Source: a virus
Length of the DNA stretch: 62,872 nucleotides
IMG/VR virus record: IMGVR_UViG_3300044701_004513
Location: 1 to 62,872 of that record
Direction: 5' to 3' (one strand)
The notes below the pieces were generated by a model that saw only the letters and a list, made by a program, of their open reading frames with translations, made no database searches and was not told where the DNA came from. Below, piece by piece: positions 35,666 through 44,174 of the stretch. Numbering within the stretch: the first letter of the stretch is position 1; each line of letters opens with the position of its first letter. The translations under genes were made by a program, and so were the position numbers.

Positions 35666-36667
35666 ATGGCAATAAAGAAAAATGAATTCAGTAGTTTAAA
35701 GAAAAAGTTTTCTACTTCGGCAAAATATAAACCACAAAGATTTTTTGATTTGGGTCAAGATTTTTTGGATGCGGTTGGAATACCTGGTCCGGCAATTGGG
35801 CATATTAACATGTTCTTAGGTCACTCAGACACAGGTAAAACCACAGCAGCAATTAAATCAGCAGTCGATGCGCAGAAAAAGGGTATTTTACCTGTGTTCA
35901 TTATTACAGAACAAAAATGGAGTTTTGACCATGCCCGACTTATGGGTTTTGAATGTGAGGAAGTTCCTGATAAAGAAACAGGTGAGATGGATTGGGATGG
36001 ATTTTTCCTTTTCAACAACAATTTTAGTTATATAGAACAAATAACTGAGTACATTAATCAATTACTTGACGCTCAAGAAAAAGGAGAACTAACCTATAGT
36101 TTATGTTTTATTTGGGATTCAGTTGGTTCTGTTCCGTGTAAGATGACTTATGAGGGTAAGGGTGGTAAACAACATAACGCATCTGTACTATCAGATAAAA
36201 TTGGTATGGGAATCAACCAAAGAATATCAGGTTCTAGAAAGGCTGATACTGAATATGAAAATACTTTGATTATTATTAATCAACCATGGGTAGAACTTCC
36301 TGATAATCCATTTGGTCAACCCAAAATTAAGGCGAAAGGTGGTGAATCTGTTTGGTTAAATTCTTCTTTAGTTTTCCTATTTGGAAATCAAAAAGGAGCA
36401 GGAACTACCAAGATTACAGCAACCAAAGACAAACGTTCAGTTAAGTTTGCGATAAGAAGTAAAATATCTGTTTTGAAAAATCACATCAATGGTTTAGGAT
36501 ATGATGATGGTAAAATAATTGTAACTCCTCACGGATTCTTGGCGGGTAAAGATTCTGCAGAAGAAAAAACCTCTATCGAAGAATACAAAAAAGAGTATGC
36601 TGATTATTGGAAAGACATTATCGGTTCTGATGGTGATTTCACTTTAACAGAAGAAAAAGAAGATTGA
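35666..36667 (+). CDS. uvsX: UvsX/RecA-like recombinase
   Basis: 333 residues. Walker A is GHSDTGKTT at 52-60, inside INMFLGHSDTGKTTAAIKSA. It is followed by VFIITEQKWSFDHARLMGFE, a Walker B-type strand LCFIWDSVGSVP, and the DNA-binding-loop region around KGGKQHNASVLSDK. The pattern is that of phage RecA/UvsX proteins, which form filaments on ssDNA and drive strand exchange and recombination-dependent replication. Genes for SSB, 5' nuclease and helicase are adjacent. The UvsX C-terminal tail is acidic, as in other RecA homologues. Confidence is high for a RecA-family ATPase; UvsX rather than another RecA branch is inferred from the phage setting. Confidence 0.9.
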   Translation: MAIKKNEFSSLKKKFSTSAKYKPQRFFDLGQDFLDAVGIPGPAIGHINMFLGHSDTGKTTAAIKSAVDAQKKGILPVFIITEQKWSFDHARLMGFECEEVPDKETGEMDWDGFFLFNNNFSYIEQITEYINQLLDAQEKGELTYSLCFIWDSVGSVPCKMTYEGKGGKQHNASVLSDKIGMGINQRISGSRKADTEYENTLIIINQPWVELPDNPFGQPKIKAKGGESVWLNSSLVFLFGNQKGAGTTKITATKDKRSVKFAIRSKISVLKNHINGLGYDDGKIIVTPHGFLAGKDSAEEKTSIEEYKKEYADYWKDIIGSDGDFTLTEEKED

Positions 36668-36687
36668 GAACCCTTTAAAAAAGGTAT

Positions 36688-37680
36688 GTGACAAAAACAC
36701 TATTAGTAGACGGAGATAATTTATTTAAGATTGGATTTCACGGTGCAAAGGATTACTTTAACGAGAATCAACACGTTGGGGGAGTATTTCATTTTATCAA
36801 CACTCTCAAAAAGTTTCTAGAAGAGCATAACCACGATAAGGTAGTTGTATTTTGGGATGGTGATACTAATTCATCAACCAGAAAGTCACTGTACCCCCAA
36901 TACAAGGCTAATCGAAGACAATCCATGGCTGAGTACAAGTACGAAGCTTACCTGCAACAAAAGGTTAGAGTGAAACAATACTTAGAAGAGGTTTTTGTCA
37001 GACAGGTTGAAATTAAAGATAATGAGGCAGATGACTTAATTGCATATTATTGTAAAATCGCTATAGACGAGAAAATTATAATATTCTCAGCAGATAAAGA
37101 TTTAACACAATTAATTTCAGAAAAAGTTACAATCTTTTCACCAATCCAAAAAAAGTATTATAAAAACGGTGATAAGATAAAAATGGGGGACATTGAAATA
37201 CCCCACCAAAATGTACTCCTTTTCAAGATATTGACGGGGGACAAATCAGACAACATAGATGGTGTAGAAGGATTAGGTGAAAAAACAATTACCAAAATAT
37301 TTCCTGAAATGACTGAAAAGTCCTGCACAATCGAAGAATTCTTCGACTACGCTCGAAATATCATGCAAGAAAAAAAGTCAAAAGTTCTTACTAATATTTT
37401 GACTGGTAAGTCTAAAAATGGTATACTTGGTGAACAGTTATTTGAACTAAACAAAAAAATTGTTGATTTGACAAATCCGCTGATTACTGATGATGGTAAA
37501 GAACTTGTGACGAGTATATATTCAGATGTTTTTGACCCTACAGACAGGGGATACAAAAATCTTATGAAGATGATGATTGAAGATGGTATGTTTAAATTTC
37601 TACCAAAGAATGACGAAGCTTGGGTGAATTTTCTTAAACCATTTATGAAATTAACTAGAAAAGAAAAAAGAAAAATATAA
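36688..37680 (+). CDS. 5'-3' exonuclease / RNase H-type flap nuclease (T4 rnh-like)
   Basis: 330 residues from GTG 36688. An overlapping ATG at 36686 is out of frame and meets a stop at once. FEN/PIN-domain acidic motifs are visible: LLVDGDNLF near 6-14, VVFWDGD, DNEADDLIAYY, SADKDLTQLI, and TGDKSDNIDGVEGLGEKT with the helix-hairpin-helix. This family removes RNA primers and flaps during lagging-strand synthesis. The bases before the start (AAAAAAGG) give one of the few possible Shine-Dalgarno-like sequences in the window. It follows UvsX by 20 bases. Confidence 0.92.
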   Translation: MTKTLLVDGDNLFKIGFHGAKDYFNENQHVGGVFHFINTLKKFLEEHNHDKVVVFWDGDTNSSTRKSLYPQYKANRRQSMAEYKYEAYLQQKVRVKQYLEEVFVRQVEIKDNEADDLIAYYCKIAIDEKIIIFSADKDLTQLISEKVTIFSPIQKKYYKNGDKIKMGDIEIPHQNVLLFKILTGDKSDNIDGVEGLGEKTITKIFPEMTEKSCTIEEFFDYARNIMQEKKSKVLTNILTGKSKNGILGEQLFELNKKIVDLTNPLITDDGKELVTSIYSDVFDPTDRGYKNLMKMMIEDGMFKFLPKNDEAWVNFLKPFMKLTRKEKRKI

Positions 37681-37698
37681 TAACCAAAAAAATAAAAA

Positions 37699-38151
37699 AT
37701 GAAAGAACAAGACATCACGAAACTGGAATTCCTTTTGACACTGAACGACAATATTGTAGTTCAAAGATTCTTCAATGTGAAGGGATTCAATCCAAGGGCA
37801 AGAAACTCTTATGACCTCTACGAATTTTTAAAAAATACTGCAGAGACACTTCAGTATGATTTGAAAATGAAAACTGTGGTTTATATGTTGGACAACAAAG
37901 AGAGTATCATGCACGACCCATCAGTAATGGAAACATCTTTTACAGACGGACCTGAATATTTTAACATTTATATCAAGTTAGGAGACCAGACAATTTGTCA
38001 TAGAATTTTTGATGGAAAAAAGTTTCCACCAAAAGTTAGGTATACTGTTGATGTAAGACCATATTTGAAAGATATACTTAAAGGTCTGACTGACATCTTT
38101 TCAGAAACTGTATTAAATTTTGAATTTTTAGAATACGAGCTGTCTAAGTAA
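37699..38151 (+). CDS. unknown protein of replication cluster
   Basis: 150 residues with mixed alpha/beta pattern (FLLTLNDNIVVQRFFNVKGF, FNIYIKLGDQTICHRIFDGK, VRPYLKDILKGLTDIF). The first and third segments look like two related half-domains (LLTLNDNIVVQRFF versus IKLGDQTICHRIFD), suggesting an internal duplication. No family recognised. It lies between the 5' nuclease and the replicative helicase, so a helper role such as a helicase loader or primase-associated factor is possible but unsupported. Confidence 0.8.
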   Translation: MKEQDITKLEFLLTLNDNIVVQRFFNVKGFNPRARNSYDLYEFLKNTAETLQYDLKMKTVVYMLDNKESIMHDPSVMETSFTDGPEYFNIYIKLGDQTICHRIFDGKKFPPKVRYTVDVRPYLKDILKGLTDIFSETVLNFEFLEYELSK

Positions 38152-38177
38152 GTATTTAATAAAGAGGGTCTTTAATT

Positions 38178-39560
38178 ATGAATAAAAATTTCGATTATCT
38201 TGGAAATACATTCCAACTACAATTACTCAACCAGTTAATCTTAGACAAGACCTTTTCCACAACAATTATAGATGTTCTAGAAAGTTCTTATTTTGACAAT
38301 AAGTATTTCAAGATAATAACTCAGATGATTAAAGAGTATCATAAAAAGTATGAATCCTCACCCTCATTTGAAACCCTGGAACAAATTGTCAAGTCAGAAA
38401 TTCAACAAGAGTTAGTTTCTAAAATAGTATTGGATACTATCAAACAAATAAAATCTGCCCCACTCGAAGGTTCCTTTTTCGTTCAGGAAAAAGGGTTGAA
38501 ATTCTGTAAGCAACAAGAACTTCAAAAGGCAATGGAAAAGGCTCAAAAAATTATCAACGAAGGTGATTTTGAGTCTTACGATAAAGTGGAGGGATTAATA
38601 AGAGATGCACTACAAGTTGGTCAGTCTCAAGATGGAATGTCAGATGTGTTCAGTGATTTGGAAACGGTTCTTGATGAAGATTTCCGTCACCCAATTCCTA
38701 TGGGTATTGCCGGTATTGATAGACTACTCAAGGGAGGTTTGGCAAAAGGAGAGATAGGTGTTATATTGGCCCCTACTGGTGTCGGTAAAACCACAATCCT
38801 AACAAAGATTTCTAACACAGCATTTAATATGGGATATAATGTTCTTCAAATATTTTTTGAAGACAACCCGAAAATAGTACAAAGAAAACATTTTACTCTT
38901 TGGACTGGTATTGAGCCTGATAATTTAGTCTTGAGTAAGGATATTGTTATGGACAAAATCAAGAATATCAAAGAGACTATGTCCAACAGATTAATCTTGA
39001 AGAAGCTCCCTTCGGACTCATTGACTATGTTACAAATTAAGAATCAGGTTAGGAAAATGATTGCAGACGGAATCAGAGTCGATTTAATTTTGATTGACTA
39101 TATCGATTGTGTTCTACCCGAAAACCCTAACAAAGATGAGTGGAAGAGTGAAGGTTCAGTTATGAGACAATTTGAGGCAATGTGCCATGAACTAAATCTT
39201 GTTGGTTGGACGGCAACCCAAGGAAACAGGTCATCTATATCTTCAGAAGTCGTAACTACAGACCAAATGGGAGGTTCAATCAAGAAGGCACAGGTTGGTC
39301 ACGTTATTATATCAATAGCAAAAACACTACAACAAAAAGAAATGAACTTGGCAACAATAGCAATTACAAAATCTAGACTTGGAAAAGACGGAGTAATATT
39401 CGAAAACTGCAAGTTCAATAATGAATTACTTGAGATAGACACAGAATCGTCTGTGACTTTCTTAGGATTTGAAGAACAGAAAGAAGAAAAGAATAGAGAT
39501 AGAGTTAGGGAACTTTTGGAGAAAAGAAAACAAAAGGAACAAAAAAATACACCAAACTAA
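38178..39560 (+). CDS. replicative DNA helicase (T4 gp41 / DnaB-like)
   Basis: 460 residues. The N-terminal helical domain (NTFQLQLLNQLILDK, YFDNKYFKIITQMIKEYH) is followed by a RecA-fold motor with Walker A APTGVGKTT at 198-206, Walker B VDLILIDYIDCVLP, sensor-like GWTATQGNRSS, and the C-terminal ITKSRLGKDGVIFENCKF loop typical of DnaB/gp41. It unwinds the fork as a hexamer. The C-terminus is a charged helix (RVRELLEKRKQKEQK). No separate primase gene was identified nearby. Confidence 0.93.
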   Translation: MNKNFDYLGNTFQLQLLNQLILDKTFSTTIIDVLESSYFDNKYFKIITQMIKEYHKKYESSPSFETLEQIVKSEIQQELVSKIVLDTIKQIKSAPLEGSFFVQEKGLKFCKQQELQKAMEKAQKIINEGDFESYDKVEGLIRDALQVGQSQDGMSDVFSDLETVLDEDFRHPIPMGIAGIDRLLKGGLAKGEIGVILAPTGVGKTTILTKISNTAFNMGYNVLQIFFEDNPKIVQRKHFTLWTGIEPDNLVLSKDIVMDKIKNIKETMSNRLILKKLPSDSLTMLQIKNQVRKMIADGIRVDLILIDYIDCVLPENPNKDEWKSEGSVMRQFEAMCHELNLVGWTATQGNRSSISSEVVTTDQMGGSIKKAQVGHVIISIAKTLQQKEMNLATIAITKSRLGKDGVIFENCKFNNELLEIDTESSVTFLGFEEQKEEKNRDRVRELLEKRKQKEQKNTPN

Positions 39561-39689
39561 ATATCTACTTTTTTTCAAAAAAACTTATTTTTTTTCTTGT
39601 AAAATGTAGTCCGCTTTCAGAGCAACACTATATTTATTTGAAAAATCGACGATTTTTTTATAAAAAATAACAACAATAAAAATTAAAAA
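39561..39689 (+). promoter_or_regulatory. intergenic region upstream of ribonucleotide reductase
   Basis: 129 bases, very T-rich. It holds TATTTAT at 39631-39637 and, just after it, a short inverted repeat AAAAATC GAC GATTTTT followed by more T, which could be a weak hairpin. No TAnnTTTG element, Shine-Dalgarno sequence or cobalamin-riboswitch-like structure was recognised, although the gene downstream is B12-dependent. Confidence 0.35.
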
Positions 39690-41546
39690 ATGGACATTTC
39701 GAACAGAATACTCAGTGATATTACAGTGTACATGAAGTACGCTAAGTTTATTCCTGAGTTGAACAGAAGAGAAACGTGGCAAGAATTAGTCACAAGAAAC
39801 ATGGAAATGCATATCAAGCAATTCCCTAAATTAGAAAAAGAAATTAGAGAGAACTACATGTATGTTTTTAAAAAACAAGTTCTCCCATCAATGAGGTCAA
39901 TGCAATTTGCAGGAAAACCAATTGAGATTTCTCCAAACAGAATTTATAACTGTGCTTTTGCACCAATTGATGATTGGAGAGTTTTTTCTGAAGTAATGTT
40001 CTTGTTACTCGGTGGTACAGGTGTTGGATATTCTGTTCAAAAGCATCATGTTGAGGCTTTACCTGAAATCCTTAAACCAAATAAGGAAAGAAAAAGAAGA
40101 TGGTTAGTTGCTGACTCTATTGAAGGATGGGCAGACGCAGTCAAAATTTTAGTAAAGTCATACTTCTTTGGTGGTTCGCAAATTGAATTTGATTTCAGTG
40201 ACATCAGACCAAAAGGTGCGAGACTTGTTACTTCCGGTGGAAAGGCTCCAGGCCCTCAGCCATTAAAAGAGTGTCTCATTAAACTCGAAGGTATTTTAGA
40301 TTCAAAAGAAAACGGAGAGAAGTTAAGACCAATTGAAGTTCACGATATGGTTTGTCATATTGCAGATGCAGTATTGGCGGGTGGTATTAGAAGAGCTGCT
40401 CTTATATCATTGTTCTCTGCAACTGATGATGAGATGATTGGATGTAAGTCAGGTGCGTGGTGGGAAACAAATCCACAAAGAGGTAGAGCAAATAACTCAG
40501 CTGTGTTGCTCCGACACAAAATAACTAAAGAGTACTTCATGGACCTTTGGAAGAGAATTGAAGCAAGCGGAGCTGGTGAACCCGGAATTTATTTAACCAA
40601 TGATAAAGATTGGGGAACCAATCCTTGTTGTGAAATTGCACTTAGACCATTCCAATTCTGTAATTTAACAGAGGTAAACGTGTCTAATGTTGTTTCTCAA
40701 GAAGACTATGAAGATAGAGTTAGAGCTGCGGCTTTTTGTGGTACGCTACAAGCTGGTTACACTAACTTCCATTACCTGAGACCTATATGGCAAAGAACTA
40801 CTGAGAAAGATGCACTTATCGGAGTATCAATGACAGGGATTGGTTCAGGCGCAGTATTAAAATTAGATATGAAAGCCGCATCTAAAATTGTTAAAGAGGA
40901 AAATAAAAGAGTCGCTGAACTACTTGGAATTAACCCAGCGGCGAGAACAACTACTGTAAAACCTGCAGGAACTACTTCACTTACATTAGGAACTTCTTCT
41001 GGAATCCATGCTTGGCACAATGATTATTATATCAGAAGAGTTAGAGTTGGTAAGAACGAAGCAATCTATACTTACTTGAAGGAGAATCACCCTGAGTTGG
41101 TTGAAGATGAATATTTCAGACCACACGATACTGCGGTTATTGGTATTCCTCAGAAAGCTCCTGAAGGTTCAATTTTGAGAAACGAATCACCAATTCAACT
41201 CTTAGAAAGAGTTAAAAAAGTACACGTAGATTGGATTAAACCTGGACATAGAAGCGGTAGTAACTCTCACAACGTATCTGCAACAGTTTCTATTCGTGAA
41301 CACGAATGGCCTGCGGTAGGTGAGTGGATGTGGGAAAACAGAGACCACTATAACGGATTATCCGTACTTCCTTATGATGGAGGTACATATATTCAAGCTC
41401 CTTTCGAGGATTGTACCAAAGAAAAGTACGAAGAGTTAATGGAAACATTACATGAGGTTGATTTATCTAAAATTGTAGAATTGGATGATGAAACTGATTT
41501 GAGTGGAGAGTTAGCTTGTGCTGGCGGAGCATGTGTTTTAGTTTAA
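39690..41546 (+). CDS. class II (adenosylcobalamin-dependent) ribonucleotide reductase
   Basis: 618 residues, somewhat shorter than monomeric bacterial class II enzymes (about 740). Visible features are NRIYNCAFAPIDDWRVFSE with the first redox cysteine, LLGGTGVGYSVQKHH, the active-site NPCCEI at 311-316 followed by FQFCNLTEVN, VKPAGTTSLTLGTSSGIHAW, and the C-terminal redox pair in CAGGACVLV (Cys610 and Cys615). It reduces ribonucleotides to deoxyribonucleotides for phage DNA synthesis. No second subunit is encoded nearby, as expected for class II. Activity would need cobalamin from host or environment. Confidence 0.92.
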   Translation: MDISNRILSDITVYMKYAKFIPELNRRETWQELVTRNMEMHIKQFPKLEKEIRENYMYVFKKQVLPSMRSMQFAGKPIEISPNRIYNCAFAPIDDWRVFSEVMFLLLGGTGVGYSVQKHHVEALPEILKPNKERKRRWLVADSIEGWADAVKILVKSYFFGGSQIEFDFSDIRPKGARLVTSGGKAPGPQPLKECLIKLEGILDSKENGEKLRPIEVHDMVCHIADAVLAGGIRRAALISLFSATDDEMIGCKSGAWWETNPQRGRANNSAVLLRHKITKEYFMDLWKRIEASGAGEPGIYLTNDKDWGTNPCCEIALRPFQFCNLTEVNVSNVVSQEDYEDRVRAAAFCGTLQAGYTNFHYLRPIWQRTTEKDALIGVSMTGIGSGAVLKLDMKAASKIVKEENKRVAELLGINPAARTTTVKPAGTTSLTLGTSSGIHAWHNDYYIRRVRVGKNEAIYTYLKENHPELVEDEYFRPHDTAVIGIPQKAPEGSILRNESPIQLLERVKKVHVDWIKPGHRSGSNSHNVSATVSIREHEWPAVGEWMWENRDHYNGLSVLPYDGGTYIQAPFEDCTKEKYEELMETLHEVDLSKIVELDDETDLSGELACAGGACVLV

Positions 41547-41551
41547 AACCT

Positions 41552-41749
41552 ATGGAAAATACAAATAAAGAAAGGGAGAATCAAAATCAGATTCTCCCTT
41601 CTGATTATTACGTTGAAAACAATCGAGTGGTGTTTACTGAAGAATACCACATAAGAAGAGGTCATTGTTGTGGTTCACATGGAGGATGTAGGCATTGTCC
41701 GTACCAACCAAAAGGAGTTAAAGGAAATACTACTTTAGTTGAAAAATAG
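41552..41749 (+). CDS. DUF5522 family Cys-rich small protein
   Basis: 65 residues from ATG 41552; a longer in-frame start at 41516 would overlap the reductase gene. The pattern YYVENNRVVFTEEYHIRRG followed by HCCGSHGGCRHCPY fits DUF5522, a small family widespread in Bacteroidetes. Cys39, 40, 46 and 49 probably bind a metal, by analogy with similar Cys clusters. Function unknown; adjacency to the B12-dependent reductase, whose C-terminus is also a cysteine pair, suggests a redox link, but this is inference. A strong hairpin lies inside its first codons. Confidence 0.82.
   Translation: MENTNKERENQNQILPSDYYVENNRVVFTEEYHIRRGHCCGSHGGCRHCPYQPKGVKGNTTLVEK
41574..41598 (+). other. 9-bp perfect inverted repeat inside start of DUF5522 gene
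   Basis: GGGAGAATC at 41574-41582 and GATTCTCCC at 41590-41598 with a 7-base loop. It begins 22 bases after the ATG and 28 after the reductase stop. No T run follows, so it is either a weak terminator for the reductase transcript or an mRNA structure that controls DUF5522 translation. Confidence 0.6.
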
Positions 41750-41757
41750 AATTTGTA

Positions 41758-41764
41758 TATTTAT
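41758..41764 (+). promoter_or_regulatory. TATTTAT element before gp25-like gene
   Basis: TATATTTATG, 5 bases before the ATG at 41770, at the junction from nucleotide metabolism to the baseplate block. A late promoter is expected here. Confidence 0.45.
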
Positions 41765-41769
41765 GTAGT

Positions 41770-42240
41770 ATGGCAAATGGTATTACTTATGGACTCTTTT
41801 TTCCATTCCAAGATTCTCGTAGAGGGGATTATTTGGCACTTACTGAATACGAACCACAGGAGATAAGGTCCGATTTAATTCATCTACTTTTAACAAGAAA
41901 GGGTTCTAGATACTTTTTACCTGATTTTGGAACTCGTTTGTATGAATATATATTTGAACCATTCGACGGACTTACATTCTCGGCTCTTGAGGCTGACATA
42001 CGAGATTCAATTTCTACGTATTTACCTAACCTTACAATAAATAATATCTCTATCGAACCAATTACTCCCGAAGATGAGGTTGATGGAGACTACGTCACAA
42101 CTGCGGGAGGTAATCAAGTTTTCGATGTTTATAGAGTCCCAGGAAAAAATACAAGCGAATATACCGCTAAAGTGAGGATAGATTATTCATCGAGTAATTC
42201 AGTTTTCGCACAATCTGATTTTGTTATAATCAATATTTAA
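41770..42240 (+). CDS. baseplate wedge protein (T4 gp25-like)
   Basis: 156 residues. IRSDLIHLLLTRKGSRYFLP followed by DFGTRLYEYIFEPFD and LEADIRDSISTYLPNL is the gp25 (GPW_gp25) fold, the universal contractile-system wedge protein that templates sheath assembly. The arginine/glycine-rich RKGSR...P.FG core is intact. It lies 6 bases before the gp6-like gene, the same pairing as in many myophages. Confidence 0.93.
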   Translation: MANGITYGLFFPFQDSRRGDYLALTEYEPQEIRSDLIHLLLTRKGSRYFLPDFGTRLYEYIFEPFDGLTFSALEADIRDSISTYLPNLTINNISIEPITPEDEVDGDYVTTAGGNQVFDVYRVPGKNTSEYTAKVRIDYSSSNSVFAQSDFVIINI

Positions 42241-42246
42241 TATAAG

Positions 42247-44085
42247 ATGGCAAATAATAAAATTTCTTATACGGTCCGAGATTACCAAGGAATCAGAGCC
42301 GAACTACTCAATTATGTCAAAACTTATTATCCTGATTTAATTCAGGATTTTAACGATGCATCAGTTTTCTCTGTATTCTTGGATTTGAATGCTGCCGTTG
42401 CAGACAATTTACATTATCATATAGATAGAAGTATTCAAGAAACTGTTTTGCAATATGCGCAACAGAGGTCATCTATATATAATATTGCTAGAACATACGG
42501 TCTTAAAATACCGGGTCAGAGACCTTCAGTATCACTTGTTGACTTTTCTATTACGGTTCCTGCTTTCGGTGATAAAGAAGATGAAAGATATTTGGGTCAA
42601 TTAGTAAGAGGTTCGCAGATTACAGGAGCGGGAATAGTATTTGAAAATGTATATGATATTGACTTCGCATCTCCTTACAATGCTCAAGGGTACCCAAATA
42701 GATTGAAAATTCCAAACTTTAATTCTAACAACGTAATTATAAATTATACAATTACAAAAAGAGAACTTGTTGTAAACGGTATAACGAAAGTTTTTAAGAG
42801 AGTAATTTCTCCTAACGATGTTAGACCTTTCTTTGAATTATTCTTACCTGAAAAAAATGTTTTGGGTATAACAAGTGTTCTTTTGAAAAATGGAACAGAT
42901 TATACAAACATACCTACAGCGGCGGAGTTTTTGGGATTAGCAAACAGATGGTATGAAGTAGATGCTTTGGCGGAAGATAGAATTTTTATAGAAGACCCAA
43001 CAAAAGTATCTGACCAACCAGGAATCAAAGTAGGAAGATACATTCAAACTAATAACAGATTTATTTCTGAATTCACTCCTGAAGGTTTTAAAAAAATGAC
43101 ATTTGGAGGTGGAACAACTTCATCACAGGAACAATTGAATTTATTTACAAACTTAGGAGGTCCACTCAATATACAAAACTATCTTAATAATTTTTCTTTA
43201 GGTTCTGCGCTAGTACCTAATTCTACATTATTTGTTCAATACAGGGTAGGTGGTGGATTGGGAACAAACTTAGGTACAAATGTTATTAACCAAGTTGGAA
43301 ACGTAACATTTTATGTAAATGGTCCTTCGGAGGCAACAAATAATTCCGTAATTAATTCATTGAGATGTGTGAACGTAACAGCAGCGATTGGAGGGGCAAA
43401 TCAACCTACAACAGAGGAAATTAGAAATTATGTTTCGTTCAACTTTTCCGCACAAAAAAGAGCAGTTACTGTATCCGATTATGAGTCATTGATAAGAACA
43501 ATGCCGGCCGAATTCGGGGCTCCAGCTAAAGTTGCAATCACTGAGAATAACAATAAAATTTTAATTCAAATATTATCTTACGATACACAAGGGAAACTTA
43601 CAAGTATTGTTTCTAATACACTTAGACAAAATATTGCAAATTATTTATCAAACTATAGAATGATGAATGACTACATCTCAGTAGAGACAGCTAAAGTAGT
43701 TGATTTGAGTGTGGAAGTATCCGTTGTATTAACTACAACACAAAATTCAGGACAAATTATAACAGATATTGTTAATAAAGTCTCTGAATATTTCAATCCA
43801 CTATTCAGAGAATTGGGACAAAACGTTTATCTATCCGAGATAAGAAGTATTATTCAAAATCAAAATGGTGTCATAACTGTTGCAGGGTTAGATGTCTTCA
43901 ATAATGTAGGAGGACAGTATTCTTCTTTCGAAACATCTATGGCTTATTCAAATAGTGAGACTAGACAAATAAGACCTGTAGACGATACAATTTTTGCAGA
44001 ACCTAGTCAGGTATATCAAATTAGGTACCCAACAAGAGACATAAGAGTTAGTGTCAAAAATTTCCAAAACACGACACTTTCTTAA
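42247..44085 (+). CDS. baseplate wedge protein (T4 gp6 / P2 gpJ-like)
   Basis: 612 residues, similar to T4 gp6 (660). The N-terminal VRDYQGIRAELLNYVKTYYP, DFNDASVFSVFLDLNAAVAD and LHYHIDRSIQETVLQYAQQR are typical of gp6/J wedge proteins. The middle carries the RAVTVSDYESLIRTMPAEFG segment, another family hallmark, and the C-terminus (NQNGVITVAGLDVFNN) closes the domain. It forms the inner baseplate ring with gp25. Confidence 0.93.
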   Translation: MANNKISYTVRDYQGIRAELLNYVKTYYPDLIQDFNDASVFSVFLDLNAAVADNLHYHIDRSIQETVLQYAQQRSSIYNIARTYGLKIPGQRPSVSLVDFSITVPAFGDKEDERYLGQLVRGSQITGAGIVFENVYDIDFASPYNAQGYPNRLKIPNFNSNNVIINYTITKRELVVNGITKVFKRVISPNDVRPFFELFLPEKNVLGITSVLLKNGTDYTNIPTAAEFLGLANRWYEVDALAEDRIFIEDPTKVSDQPGIKVGRYIQTNNRFISEFTPEGFKKMTFGGGTTSSQEQLNLFTNLGGPLNIQNYLNNFSLGSALVPNSTLFVQYRVGGGLGTNLGTNVINQVGNVTFYVNGPSEATNNSVINSLRCVNVTAAIGGANQPTTEEIRNYVSFNFSAQKRAVTVSDYESLIRTMPAEFGAPAKVAITENNNKILIQILSYDTQGKLTSIVSNTLRQNIANYLSNYRMMNDYISVETAKVVDLSVEVSVVLTTTQNSGQIITDIVNKVSEYFNPLFRELGQNVYLSEIRSIIQNQNGVITVAGLDVFNNVGGQYSSFETSMAYSNSETRQIRPVDDTIFAEPSQVYQIRYPTRDIRVSVKNFQNTTLS

Positions 44086-44174
44086 TAGATTTATTTATTT
44101 AGTTCTATTTCTAAATTTCAATTACCCATCTTCCATTAAAATTTTGGGGTAAACTATTTATCATAAAAGACTCT
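44086..44174 (+). promoter_or_regulatory. intergenic region with two TATTTAT elements
   Basis: 89 bases. TATTTAT occurs at 44092-44098 and again at 44155-44161, the latter 13 bases before the ATG at 44175. Between them TTACCC and GGGGTAA form an imperfect, long-loop inverted repeat without a T run. Confidence 0.4.

Noticed and set aside
39640-39665. AAAAATC-GAC-GATTTTT hairpin as terminator of the helicase transcript
   Set aside because: All-A/T stem with a 3-base loop; could form by chance in this T-rich gap, so it is mentioned only as part of the intergenic region.
44128-44152. TTACCC ... GGGGTAA inverted repeat in the gap before the 1575-residue protein gene
   Set aside because: Long loop, mismatched length and no T run; weak as a terminator.
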